Below, piece by piece: positions 1 to 6,816 of a DNA stretch of 63,157 nt. The stretch comes from Alphaproteobacteria bacterium (lineage in GTDB: Bacteria > Pseudomonadota > Alphaproteobacteria > UBA9219). Made by a program: the position numbers and the translations under genes. The notes beneath the pieces are model-generated. The model did not search any database and had not been told where the DNA came from. It was given only the letters and a program-made list of their open reading frames with translations. The DNA lies in the NCBI GenBank assembly GCA_028866275.1, contig JAGWIK010000013.1, forward strand, positions 1-63,157. Reading direction: 5' to 3'. Positions within the stretch are counted from its first letter, which is position 1. Every line of letters begins with the position of its first letter.

Positions 1-182
1 GTGAGAATCGAGATTTGGATGCCTACTCTGTCTTGATCACAATCAATATCGACATCGGGGTTAGCTCGTAGGTGAGCGGAAAAAAGTCTTAACGGGATGA
101 TGGTTTGGCCGGGAGCGGAAAAATAGCGGAAAAATTACCCTTGTTTTTGATCCCCAATGGCTAAAAATCGGCATTTCCTGTC

Positions 183-211
183 TGGACAGACTTGATTTCA
201 TTGAATATAAG
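183..211 (+). promoter_or_regulatory. Promoter of the split host tRNA
   Basis: A sigma-70-like promoter: -35 TGGACA at 183-188, a 17-bp spacer and -10 TATAAG at 206-211, each one mismatch from consensus. Transcription would start near 218, just before the tRNA 5' half at 231. In the integrated state the transcript would run into the element and could reach the intact tRNA at 355. The rest of 1-182 shows no convincing gene. Confidence 0.6.
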
Positions 212-230
212 CACTGCTTCCGCATCGGTT

Positions 231-267
231 GGCAGCGTAGCTCAGCGGTAGAGCAGGGGAATCATAA
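231..267 (+). tRNA. 5' half of a tRNA (anticodon CAT) split by integration
   Basis: The sequence starts with acceptor strand GGCAGCG, then a D arm, then anticodon strand GGGGA and loop ATCATAA (anticodon CAT). It stops matching a tRNA after base 267. The missing 3' part, TCCCT, T arm, CGCTGCT and ACCA, is found 59 kb away at 59726-59763. The halves pair in both the acceptor stem (GGCAGCG with CGCTGCT) and the anticodon stem (GGGGA with TCCCT), so they were one gene. It is an elongator Met or Ile2 (lysidine) tRNA; the sequence does not settle which. Confidence 0.85.
252..267 (+). other. Left attachment core (attL)
   Basis: The 16-bp sequence agcaggggaatcataa is identical to 59710-59725. It covers the end of the D arm and the anticodon stem-loop, a usual crossover site for tyrosine recombinases in tRNA genes. 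Sequence to the right is not tRNA-like, so the element does not restore the 3' end of the gene here. Confidence 0.8.
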
Positions 268-304
268 CGTCCACCCGAACTGCGAATATCAAAGGGTTAC
301 GAAG

Positions 305-324
305 TTTTTGTGCTATTTTTGTGG
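305..324 (+). repeat. Left-arm copy of a 20-bp direct repeat near the element ends
   Basis: The sequence tttttgtgctatttttgtgg is repeated exactly at 59528-59547. In the circular form both copies flank the attachment core, one on each side, the arrangement expected of integrase arm-type binding sites. The function is inferred from position only. Confidence 0.6.
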
Positions 325-354
325 GATAGAGGGTAGAATTTAGCGTTTCTAGGC

Positions 355-429
355 GGCACCGTAGCTCAGCGGTAGAGCAGGAGAATCATAATCTCTTGGT
401 CGGCGGTTCAAATCCGTCCGGTGCTACCA
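355..429 (+). tRNA. Complete tRNA, anticodon CAT, carried by the element
   Basis: A full cloverleaf: acceptor GGCACCG with CGGTGCT, discriminator A and encoded CCA; D arm GCTC/GAGC; anticodon stem GGAGA/TCTCT with loop ATCATAA; T arm GGCGG/CCGTC around TTCAAAT. It is about 90% identical to the split host tRNA over the 3' half, and most differences are compensatory stem changes. It lacks the three G:C pairs of an initiator tRNA, so it is elongator Met or Ile2. A possible -10 (TAGAAT, 334-339) lies upstream but has no good -35, so readthrough from the host promoter at 183 is the likeliest expression route. Confidence 0.9.
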
Positions 430-463
430 ATTCCCATATATTTCTAGCGACCCTTCCATTTTT

Positions 464-961
464 TTGCAATCCGCGAAAATGCCAATCATTTTTTCAAAAC
501 TTAAAAAACTTCTGTTTCCACACAAAGGACAGACCCCCACCGAGTGGATTACAGAAATGCAGCAACCGCTTGACCCGAAAGACCCGAATGGTCTGACCAA
601 GGGACATATCAAGCTACTTTCATATTTTGAAACAGCCGGTGAACTCAAGCCGTTTGGCTGGCGCGATGGATGGTGGATCGTCTTTCATCAAGTGCCTGTA
701 CAAGAGGTAATGGACAAATTTGTCAAAGCTGGCCTTTTAATTCCGGCTACGGTTGCCGATTTTCCAGACACCCTGAATACGAAACAATGTAAGGCGGTTT
801 TAACCAAATTGGGCCTTCCCATTCCCCGCGCAAGAACCGAAATGGTTAAAAAAATTCAGGCCAGCGGTTATGATATCAGCGCGGATTATCCGCACGGCGA
901 TCTTTGGAAATGCTCCGACGTCGCCCTAGCTTATCTCGAAAAGATGAACTCCGACGATTAA
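464..961 (+). CDS. Hypothetical protein with SAP-like region
   Basis: A 165-residue protein of unknown role, first gene inside the left end. Residues about 105-135 (DTLNTKQCKAVLTKLGL followed by a basic helix) resemble a SAP-type helix-extension-helix DNA-binding motif. The middle has a Trp-rich stretch (GWRDGWWIVF). The N-terminus is basic. Met6 at 479 is an alternative start. It converges with the next minus-strand gene, overlapping by 4 bp. No family is firmly recognised. Confidence 0.6.
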   Translation: MQSAKMPIIFSKLKKLLFPHKGQTPTEWITEMQQPLDPKDPNGLTKGHIKLLSYFETAGELKPFGWRDGWWIVFHQVPVQEVMDKFVKAGLLIPATVADFPDTLNTKQCKAVLTKLGLPIPRARTEMVKKIQASGYDISADYPHGDLWKCSDVALAYLEKMNSDD

Positions 962-1164
962 TGGCAGTCAAACCACCGCATACAGGTCGCCAGCAAATGA
1001 TCGTAATCGTCGGCTGTCGCTTCTTTCATGAAGGCGTCGATCTCTTCCGGCGGTAAACCTCCTCTTTGTGCCGCTCGCTTGCAGCGACTCAGAATGAAAA
1101 AGGCGTTGCCGTCCTGGCCGACGAGCTGGACGCTAATGTCCGGATATCGCATTACGATCGACAT
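958..1164 (-). CDS. Small conserved hypothetical protein
   Basis: A 68-residue protein of a type I recall from alphaproteobacterial phages and plasmids (YPDISVQLVGQDGNAF..., then EEIDAFM and DYDHLLAT). Function unknown. The start is set by an AGGAGG seven bases upstream of ATG. It is the last gene of the leftward cluster 2120-958 with the DUF6900 gene and two small proteins. Confidence 0.7.
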   Translation of the reverse strand: MSIVMRYPDISVQLVGQDGNAFFILSRCKRAAQRGGLPPEEIDAFMKEATADDYDHLLATCMRWFDCH

Positions 1165-1172
1165 GGTGCCTC

Positions 1173-1661
1173 CTAGTCATCCCTGTGTAAAATTTTAGCC
1201 CGACCGGCCATCATGTTCACGATCCTGTCCACGGCGCTCACGTCGCGGCCGCCGATATGCCATACGCGCACTTCGTTTATGACCGGATATTTGTGGGCGT
1301 AGCAGCGACTGTTTTTATAGTTGTATATGGTGATGGTTTCGTCTTCGGTGGGACGGATAACCCATTCGGCCTCAGTCTTGTATTTGTCACCCGGTTCAGG
1401 ATCCCCCCAAACCTCGACAAGGTCTTGGTAGCTGGCCTCGATGCTTCCCTGATAACAGGTTCCGACTTTACCAGCCCTAACAATGCGGTGCTGCGGCAAG
1501 TTCGAAAGCCGCCCCAAGTCATAAGCGGCTTGCAAGGCCTTTTTAATTCCCCATACGCTGCAATCGTGAAAGTCGAGGCTGTCGCTGTTGCGGGTTTTTA
1601 GCGTTTCAATATTGAGATGTTCCTTGGCGATCATTTCAAAAATCTGATCGGTGTCCGTCAT
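1173..1661 (-). CDS. DUF6900 domain protein
   Basis: The N-terminal part (FEMIAKEHLNIETLKTR, then SDSLDFHDCSVWGIKKAL) matches the DUF6900 signature found on mobile elements. The C-terminal part (GTCYQGSIEASYQDLVEVWG, then WHIGGRD) is a second small domain usually encoded by separate phage or plasmid genes. I place the start at 1661, where ATG follows a GGAG; a longer frame reaches 1748 but lacks a ribosome site. Function unknown; it sits in an operon of accessory genes. Confidence 0.75.
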   Translation of the reverse strand: MTDTDQIFEMIAKEHLNIETLKTRNSDSLDFHDCSVWGIKKALQAAYDLGRLSNLPQHRIVRAGKVGTCYQGSIEASYQDLVEVWGDPEPGDKYKTEAEWVIRPTEDETITIYNYKNSRCYAHKYPVINEVRVWHIGGRDVSAVDRIVNMMAGRAKILHRDD

Positions 1662-1671
1662 GGCCGTCTCC

Positions 1672-1896
1672 TTATGGATGATTGCGATGCAAGACCAGCG
1701 CCGCGCTAAACAGGGCTTGCGCCTCCGGCAGCAACCTTTCAAACTCAAGCACCGTACCTATGGCCTGATTTTGCTGCCCGGCCTCCATAGCTTCATGCGC
1801 CTTTTTGGCAAGCGCGGCGGCTTGTGAAAGCCTTTGGCTCAAAGCGTTGAGGTTTGCAGCAATGGCTTTGTGTATGACCTGTTTGTTTTCTTTCAT
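1672..1896 (-). CDS. Small helical hypothetical protein
   Basis: A 74-residue, Ala-rich, fully helical protein (NLNALSQRLSQAAALAKK...), possibly a short coiled coil. The start at 1896 follows GGAGG by five bases. The stop of the preceding gene overlaps the start (TAATG), so the two are translationally coupled. No function recognised. Confidence 0.65.
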   Translation of the reverse strand: MKENKQVIHKAIAANLNALSQRLSQAAALAKKAHEAMEAGQQNQAIGTVLEFERLLPEAQALFSAALVLHRNHP

Positions 1897-2120
1897 TATC
1901 TCCTCCATGCCTCGCCCCGATATTGGGCTTGATTATCAAAGGCGATTGCAATCAATTCGCGGTCTTGGGGATGCCAGCCTTTTGGGTCGTCTTTGATGCA
2001 GCCTCTAAATCTTTCCTCGGCTTCGAGAAGCTGCTCATCGGTAAACATCGTTAAAAGCGTTTCGAGAATGCTGGCGGGGGTTGGTCTATATTGTTTGCGG
2101 TTTTTATTTCTTTTCGACAT
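1896..2120 (-). CDS. Small hypothetical protein
   Basis: A 74-residue protein starting MSKRNKNRKQYRPT with a basic head and an acidic helical middle (LLTMFTDEQLLEAEERF). The start at 2120 is chosen over 2219 because it follows AGGAGG. It is coupled to the next gene by TAATG. Its leader carries the motif atgaacgctc followed closely by ttcgcg, which is also in the leader of the DUF3489 gene, so the two units may share regulation. Confidence 0.6.
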   Translation of the reverse strand: MSKRNKNRKQYRPTPASILETLLTMFTDEQLLEAEERFRGCIKDDPKGWHPQDRELIAIAFDNQAQYRGEAWRR

Positions 2121-2200
2121 GGCGTCCTCCTTTTTATAACTCCATGAACGCTCTCTTCGCGGCGAATTGCAACGACGATCATAGCAATCAGATTGCAAAG

Positions 2201-2236
2201 AAAAACGCCGGACGATCATTTGATGATCGTCCGGCG
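2201..2236 (-). terminator. Rho-independent terminator after the DUF3489 gene
   Basis: A perfect 14-bp inverted repeat (cgccggacgatcat at 2206-2219 and its complement at 2223-2236) with a 3-base loop. On the minus strand it is followed by TTTTTCTTT. It lies 17 bases past the DUF3489 stop and separates that gene from the small-gene operon. Confidence 0.85.
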
Positions 2237-2252
2237 CGTCGGCGGTATATCG

Positions 2253-2537
2253 CTATTTGTTGGTTACAATCTTGTAAACGCGATCGCCGTCTTTCGGCTT
2301 TTCGGACACGATTTCGTAACCATGTTTCTTCTTAAGTGCGCCGGAAATACAGCCACGCACCGTATGTTTCTGCCATTCCGTCGCTTTCATGATATCGGCG
2401 GCAGTCGCACCTTCGATGCGCTTTAACAGATCGATAACGATCTGCAGCTTTGTGTCGACTTTCTTCTGTTTGGCCGGTTTGGCGCTTTTGGCTTTCGGTG
2501 CCTTAGCGGCCTTCTTTTTCGCTTTGGATTTGGACAT
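2253..2537 (-). CDS. DUF3489 family protein
   Basis: A 94-residue protein: a Lys/Ala-rich head, then a compact winged-helix-like domain with IEGATAADIMKATEWQKHTVRG and a C-terminal GYEIVSEK, typical of DUF3489. The domain is thought to be DNA-binding; no function is established. The start at 2537 follows GGAG. It is monocistronic, closed by a strong terminator. Confidence 0.8.
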   Translation of the reverse strand: MSKSKAKKKAAKAPKAKSAKPAKQKKVDTKLQIVIDLLKRIEGATAADIMKATEWQKHTVRGCISGALKKKHGYEIVSEKPKDGDRVYKIVTNK

Positions 2538-2750
2538 AAGCGTTCTCCTTTCTAAAGGTATGAACGCTCCGTTCGCGCGGATTAGCCAGTCAATTGAGAG
2601 CAATCTAATGGCGTTTTATGGAGGTTTTGGATTATCAGTCGTCGGCTTTAATTTTAAGCGCGGCCATGATGGCACGATTACACCGTTTCGCCACACAGAA
2701 TGATGGGGGTCCGGGAACGTCAACAAATGAATGAAAATCGGCTTTTCGGA

Positions 2751-3467
2751 CTAACCCAAAGCCAGTCTCGATGTGCGATCTGTCCGAGGCGCTTCAGCTT
2801 TTGCCTCACCTAAAACGACTATTCCGTCATGGATAGTCGCTAATGTACCTAAAGCTCTCCTTGCGGTCGCTTCTTGAACGCTCTGTGCCTGCGCAAGTTC
2901 CTTTGAAGTATATAGATGCGGCTCCCATTTTGTCCCACACGACACAAACGGCCGTCCGCCTTGAATGTCCTCTACTGTCGCTCTCAAAAGCCTAAGCGAA
3001 TGAATTGCCGCTCTCTCCTTAAGACTTTCCACGGTTTCTCTCGGCAAGATTGCAAAACTATCGGTTTTAATAATTTCGCCATGATCGATTTGTTCGTCCA
3101 TGTGATGGGCTGTTACGCCGAAAGACTTATCGCCATTGCGGAGCGCCCACCAATACCCGCCAAGGCCCCTATATTTGGGAGGGCTTGGATGAAAATTAAT
3201 GGCTCCCTTCTTTGCGCGCTCAAGTGTGGAGCGTGAAAGAATGAGATCAGCTTTGAATGAAAGAATCCAATTGCCGTGCCAGCCGCTAAGGTCTGGTTTT
3301 GGCATACCAGGAGACCAAATCACCGGCACCACAGAGGGGAGCGCGGCAGCAACTAAATCATAACCAAGTTTACCCCAGGACGAAGCCTCAGTGACGAACA
3401 GCACATCGGAGGGAGCGACAATTTTGCTAACGGCCTTCAAAGGCACAGCGTGATCGAGGGCTATCAT
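2751..3467 (-). CDS. Formyltransferase-family enzyme
   Basis: A 238-residue protein with the formyltransferase core of Fmt, ArnA and sugar N-formyltransferases. The catalytic triad is complete: Asn91 and His93 in INFHPSPPKYRG and Asp128 in DEQIDHGEII. It would transfer a formyl group from N10-formyl-tetrahydrofolate to an amino group. It is shorter than Fmt (about 310) and lacks the Fmt C-terminal tRNA-binding domain, so an amino-sugar or small-molecule substrate is more likely than Met-tRNA. It overlaps the upstream HTH gene by 4 bp (ATGA), so the pair is coupled. Lysogenic conversion of surface sugars is one possible role (inference). Confidence 0.75.
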   Translation of the reverse strand: MIALDHAVPLKAVSKIVAPSDVLFVTEASSWGKLGYDLVAAALPSVVPVIWSPGMPKPDLSGWHGNWILSFKADLILSRSTLERAKKGAINFHPSPPKYRGLGGYWWALRNGDKSFGVTAHHMDEQIDHGEIIKTDSFAILPRETVESLKERAAIHSLRLLRATVEDIQGGRPFVSCGTKWEPHLYTSKELAQAQSVQEATARRALGTLATIHDGIVVLGEAKAEAPRTDRTSRLALG

Positions 3468-4147
3468 GATTTACCCCCTTTTTTATCCGAAGATGGGGGG
3501 GAAGACGCCATATTCCAGAACGCCTGGAATTGTTTACGATAGCCATTGGTAATAGCGCGCGACTTGATAAGCATGATCGTCGGGCCAGGCGCAGTGTCGA
3601 AATCCATAATTGCCAGCGTTTCGCCATAGATATAGAAAGGCACCGCCTGAAATATGTCTTTCGATATCCAGCGATACTCGTTGTAATCGGAAGCGCAAAA
3701 ATTCGTATCGCCTTCACAGACGATGGAAAGCACTTTGAGGTCGTTGCGTTTGCGCGAAACCTCTGTCATGCGTTTAAGATAATCCTGCGAAAATTCCGGA
3801 GTAATGGTTTTGATAAAAGTGGTTTCATCAATTCCGAACATGACAATCGTGCCGCCATGTTGGCTGGCATATTCATGAACGCCGTTGAAAAACGCCTGCA
3901 AACCTTCGCTGCCAGTAAGGATGTCGACGGCCACCGGCTTTCTGCGAACGCCTTCACCCGGCATAAATTCGACGCCGTGTGTTTCGAGATATTCGCGGAT
4001 CTTGTTGATCGTCGCTTCTCGATATACGAGGCCGTTGATAATATCGTTCAAAGTCTTTCTCGAGATCTGAACCTCTTTGGCGCAGGTCTCTCTCGTAATC
4101 TTCGCCAAAGATAAGGCGGCATCAATCTGTGGGCCGGTCAATTTCAT
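3464..4147 (-). CDS. HTH regulator with C-terminal sensor-like domain
   Basis: A 227-residue protein. Residues 1-60 form an XRE-type helix-turn-helix (TRETCAKEVQISRKTLNDII, then THGVEF). Residues 75-215 form an alpha/beta domain with GGTIVMFGIDE and a repeated Met/Ile pattern, reminiscent of PLD-like or TrmB-type effector domains in transcription factors. It is paralogous to the divergent gene at 4898. It is coupled to the formyltransferase gene, which it probably controls. The exact family of the C-terminal domain is not recognised. Confidence 0.65.
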   Translation of the reverse strand: MKLTGPQIDAALSLAKITRETCAKEVQISRKTLNDIINGLVYREATINKIREYLETHGVEFMPGEGVRRKPVAVDILTGSEGLQAFFNGVHEYASQHGGTIVMFGIDETTFIKTITPEFSQDYLKRMTEVSRKRNDLKVLSIVCEGDTNFCASDYNEYRWISKDIFQAVPFYIYGETLAIMDFDTAPGPTIMLIKSRAITNGYRKQFQAFWNMASSPPSSDKKGGKS

Positions 4148-4480
4148 GGTTAAAGTTCTTTGCTTTGTGGAGCCTGTAATCTGACCCTACAACTCTTTAT
4201 GCGAAGTTAAAAGTGTGAAAATGATTTCTAATTTTATTTCTTTTTTCGTTTAGCTACCTATTATCGGTATGTTCATACCCGAATTAGATAGTTGATAGCG
4301 CATTTTAGTAAGATAACCTTCTCTTTTTGATTTGCTTTCATTCGTTCATCGGCTATAGTCCTGTCACGCCAATAGAAAAAAGCCGCTCAATAACAAGAAA
4401 AACAAGGCTTTTTTCTTTTAAACGGAAAGATACCGTTTATAGGTCGAACAAAAAGGTTAATTTTATTAAGGATTATTAAA
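4148..4480. promoter_or_regulatory. Divergent regulatory region with three inverted repeats
   Basis: This AT-rich 333-bp gap lies between two divergent paralogous HTH regulators. It holds three exact inverted repeats: ggtatg-tt-catacc (4266-4279), gaaaaaagcc with its complement 21 bases away (4375-4384 and 4406-4415), and taaacgg with its complement 7 bases away (4419-4439). These are candidate operators; the second could also be a weak terminator. No gene is seen. Confidence 0.5.
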
Positions 4481-4654
4481 ATGCCGAATTACGACACTTA
4501 CGTTGGCCGCCACGGGGAAGGCTGGACTTTATTCATCGTCGAACAGATCGAGCGGATCGAGGGCATCCGTTATCGCATGCCGGTGGCGCTTGAGGAGCGA
4601 TGGAACGCTCTTATGGATAGCGAGTGCGCCATGCCGCTGAGATTGGCGGCTTAA
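4481..4654 (+). CDS. Small hypothetical protein, first gene of regulator operon
   Basis: A 57-residue frame starting MPNYDTYVGRHGEGWT, preceded by aagga nine bases upstream of ATG. It ends 1 base before the next start, so it looks like a real operon leader gene. It has an amphipathic helix (IVEQIERIEGIRYRM). No family recognised. Confidence 0.5.
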   Translation: MPNYDTYVGRHGEGWTLFIVEQIERIEGIRYRMPVALEERWNALMDSECAMPLRLAA

Positions 4655-4655
4655 A

Positions 4656-4883
4656 ATGAATTTCGCGCAATTGCACAGTAACGAGCCTTTAACGCGGGAC
4701 GAGATGGTTTCCATTACCGCGCTGGTCGAATACCTGGCCTTCACCAAAGGCAACCATACGGAGAACACTTATTGCCATCTCGCGGCAGAATTTAAGGTGA
4801 CGGACGTAAAGGAACTTAAGCGCCGCGACTATGACCGCGCCATAAAATTTTTAGTCGATTTGAATGACCTACCAATAAATTAA
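4656..4883 (+). CDS. Small helical protein
   Basis: A 75-residue protein (LTRDEMVSITALVEYLAF, then YCHLAAEFKVTDVKEL and a Tyr-Asp helix). The layout resembles a small helical domain often at the C-terminus of phage regulatory proteins, but I cannot name it with certainty. It lies between the 57-residue gene and the HTH regulator in one operon. Confidence 0.55.
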   Translation: MNFAQLHSNEPLTRDEMVSITALVEYLAFTKGNHTENTYCHLAAEFKVTDVKELKRRDYDRAIKFLVDLNDLPIN

Positions 4884-4897
4884 GGAGTCGCTGCGCC

Positions 4898-5590
4898 ATG
4901 CTTATGATAACCGGATCCCAAATCAGGGGGGCCAGAGGCCTGTTAAACTGGTCTCAGGACAACTTGGCGGAAAACTCCAAAGTGTCACGCCGCACCGTTC
5001 AGCTCATCGAAAGCGATTTTCCGGCACGCAGCACCAATATACGGAAAATACATCAGACGCTTTCCGACCACGGCGTCGAGTTTCTGCATGGCTATGGCGT
5101 CAAGTTACGGTCGAAAGACTTTCACGATTTTACCGGGCCTGAAAGCAGCGATGAATTTTTCGAGCATGTACAAAAAACCGTCAAGGATCGCGGCGGCGAC
5201 GTGATTTGCATGATTGCTGAACTCGACATGCTAACCAAGACGACTTGCTCGACCAGCCTCACCAACATTCAACGTCTGGAAGAGATACAAAAAATAGCCA
5301 GCGTCAAATGCCTGGTTGATGAAACGCTCAATCCGTCCTTTACCGCGCCGTCTTTTGAAATTCGGACGCTGCCGGACGAACCGACCATCATTCCGATATC
5401 GTCTTTTGCCTTCGGCAACCAATGGGTCGGTGCGTTTCTGGACGACGACAAGGCGAATTTCACCTTCGTCATCTTCAACAAGTCATCGCTGATGCATAAA
5501 TGCCAGAACTATTTTCTGCCGCGCTGGCACGAGGCCAAGCCGTTACCGGCGGCGACGAAAACAAAGAAACTTCCGAGGCAAAAACCGTGA
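4898..5590 (+). CDS. HTH regulator, paralogue of the 3464-4147 gene
   Basis: A 230-residue protein. An XRE-type HTH (LLNWSQDNLAENSKVSRRT) is followed by DHGVEFLHGYGVK and an alpha/beta domain with GGDVICMIAELD. It matches the divergent regulator in domain order and length and in local motifs (HGVEF, GG-V-I, terminal W-A). The C-terminal tail is basic. AAGGAG lies ten bases upstream of the start. The paired, divergent arrangement suggests mutual or opposing regulation. Confidence 0.65.
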   Translation: MLMITGSQIRGARGLLNWSQDNLAENSKVSRRTVQLIESDFPARSTNIRKIHQTLSDHGVEFLHGYGVKLRSKDFHDFTGPESSDEFFEHVQKTVKDRGGDVICMIAELDMLTKTTCSTSLTNIQRLEEIQKIASVKCLVDETLNPSFTAPSFEIRTLPDEPTIIPISSFAFGNQWVGAFLDDDKANFTFVIFNKSSLMHKCQNYFLPRWHEAKPLPAATKTKKLPRQKP

Positions 5591-5594
5591 GCAG

Positions 5595-5721
5595 AAAGCG
5601 CAGACAATTTGGCAAAACGCGCTTCTAGTTTTTTTGTGGGCAAAAAGCGCAGCCTCATAACGCTAAAAGCGCAAATACTCATGTTGTCGGAAAGGAAAAA
5701 ATAATGACATTTGGCAAAACG
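5595..5721 (+). repeat. Short direct repeats before the 5704 gene
   Basis: The octamer aaagcgca occurs three times (5595, 5644, 5666), and atttggcaaaacg occurs twice (5607-5619 and 5709-5721). The second 13-mer encodes the start of the 5704 gene (TFGKTR); the first could encode a similar peptide (QFGKTR) that stops at once. This looks like a small tandem duplication that left a copy of the gene's start upstream, though the octamers could also be binding sites. Confidence 0.4.
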
Positions 5722-6012
5722 AGAAAAAAAGGGGCGAATATGACAGCGGCGAACCAAAACTTTCTTGATGAACACGCTCCGGCTTCGGTCGACGACGTCA
5801 TCGACCGTTACAAGAAAAATCTGGTCAAAACCGAATCCGCACGGCTGCCCACGGGCAGAAGCGCGTTGCTGACCATGTACGACCGGCTGCAGCAGCGCAA
5901 AATTCGTAGAGAACAACGGAAGTTTTATGCAAGCGCCTCCGAAGACGAGATCGCCGACGGCATCTTGAAATTGGCCGAGGCCGAAATAGCCGAAGATGGA
6001 GTCAAAAAATGA
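5704..6012 (+). CDS. Hypothetical protein
   Basis: A 102-residue charged, helical protein. The head is basic (FGKTRKKGANM), the middle has VDDVIDRYKKNL and LLTMYDRLQQRKIRREQRKF, and the tail is acidic. Met14 is an alternative start. Its end overlaps the next start by 4 bp (ATGA), so it belongs to a rightward operon 5704-6707. No function recognised. Confidence 0.55.
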   Translation: MTFGKTRKKGANMTAANQNFLDEHAPASVDDVIDRYKKNLVKTESARLPTGRSALLTMYDRLQQRKIRREQRKFYASASEDEIADGILKLAEAEIAEDGVKK

Positions 6013-6227
6013 TTTCCGCATTGCGCTCACATCAAGAAGACCTAGAGGTGGAAACACTTCATGTGGCCGAGCGCATTGCCAATACGATTATTGAATGCCT
6101 TTACATTAAGGGAACTTGGGAACTTAAAGACCTGAAAAACGCAAATTTCTCGGATACTGAACTGTCACGTTATTTAGCGGAGGCCTGCCGTATTGCAGAA
6201 AAACGCCCTCGGCCATCGCAGCGGTAA
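6009..6227 (+). CDS. Small helical protein, family shared with 6233 and 57286
   Basis: A 72-residue protein with the pattern VAERIANTIIECLYIKG, then DLKNANFSDTELSRYLAEA. The same pattern (I/V-A-x-x-M/I-A-x-x-I-I, a Gly, then DL-x-x-A/Q-x-F and a helix) appears in the next gene and at 57286-57483. All three are 65-86 residues. Function unknown; the family appears internal to the element. Confidence 0.55.
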   Translation: MISALRSHQEDLEVETLHVAERIANTIIECLYIKGTWELKDLKNANFSDTELSRYLAEACRIAEKRPRPSQR

Positions 6228-6232
6228 AGCAC

Positions 6233-6493
6233 ATGGTACAGGGAGCCGCGCCCAATCTGGTCGTCATCGACCTGATTTCGGAAAATGAGGCCCTGAAATT
6301 TGAGGTCGCCGGCAAGATGGCGAATGCGATTATTAAACTGAGAGAAAAAAATGGCGGCTGCATGCCGCAAGATTTGAACGCGCAAGGATTTACGCCGACC
6401 GAGGTGGCTGATAATTGGAACGCCGCTCACTTTTTGATCGCAATCAATGATCTGACTTCATGGGGTAAGGGCGATGGCAAAAGCAAAACTTAA
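6233..6493 (+). CDS. Small helical protein, second copy of the family
   Basis: An 86-residue protein. EVAGKMANAIIKLREKNG, then MPQDLNAQGFTPTEVADNW, aligns with the proteins at 6009 and 57286. It adds an N-terminal hydrophobic strand (NLVVIDLI). It overlaps the next frame by 20 bp. Function unknown. Confidence 0.55.
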   Translation: MVQGAAPNLVVIDLISENEALKFEVAGKMANAIIKLREKNGGCMPQDLNAQGFTPTEVADNWNAAHFLIAINDLTSWGKGDGKSKT

Positions 6494-6707
6494 AATAGAA
6501 TCGCTGCCGATCAACAGTATCCTTAAGCGGCGAACACATTCCATCCATCCCTGGGAAGTGCAACACCACCCGGATCATTCCGAAATTGAGGCATATATCG
6601 AGATTACCGGCGAGTGGGAAATTATCGCCGTCATCAAAAGCATCAACCATGTCGCTATCGCCGATTTTCTTGTCGCCTTGGCGAACGAGCATAATCAGAA
6701 GCGATAA
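6474..6707 (+). CDS. Small hypothetical protein
   Basis: A 77-residue protein with a basic head (AKAKLKIESLPINSILKRR) and a strand-rich middle (AYIEITGEWEIIAVIKSI). It is the last gene of the rightward accessory operon; the metal-resistance island begins 70-110 bp downstream. No family recognised. Confidence 0.5.
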   Translation: MAKAKLKIESLPINSILKRRTHSIHPWEVQHHPDHSEIEAYIEITGEWEIIAVIKSINHVAIADFLVALANEHNQKR

Positions 6708-6776
6708 TTAGACTCATGCAGCGTGTGCTCACGGGGCATTTCGAAGGCAAGACCGTTCATAAATACTGTGTTACTG

Positions 6777-6795
6777 TTAGGCTTGAGATGTAACA
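6777..6795 (+). promoter_or_regulatory. Candidate ChrB operator upstream of the YceI gene
   Basis: The 19-mer ttaggcttgagatgtaaca is repeated with one change before the ChrB gene (7473-7491). Here it also forms an outer inverted repeat, tgttac at 6769-6774 and gtaaca at 6790-6795. The repeat in front of both genes suggests shared control, plausibly by ChrB itself (inference). Confidence 0.5.
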
Positions 6796-6816
6796 ACAGC
6801 TATCAGTAAATTGACA

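Noticed and set aside
355-429. Initiator tRNA-fMet carried by the phage, linked to the formyltransferase
   Set aside because: The anticodon stem lacks the three G:C pairs and the acceptor end is paired, so it is not an initiator; the formyltransferase also lacks the tRNA-binding domain of Fmt.
355-429. This tRNA as the restored host gene, with the right-hand half as its displaced 3' end
   Set aside because: The right half matches the 231-267 half exactly through the core and in both stems, but differs from 355-429 at several stem positions.
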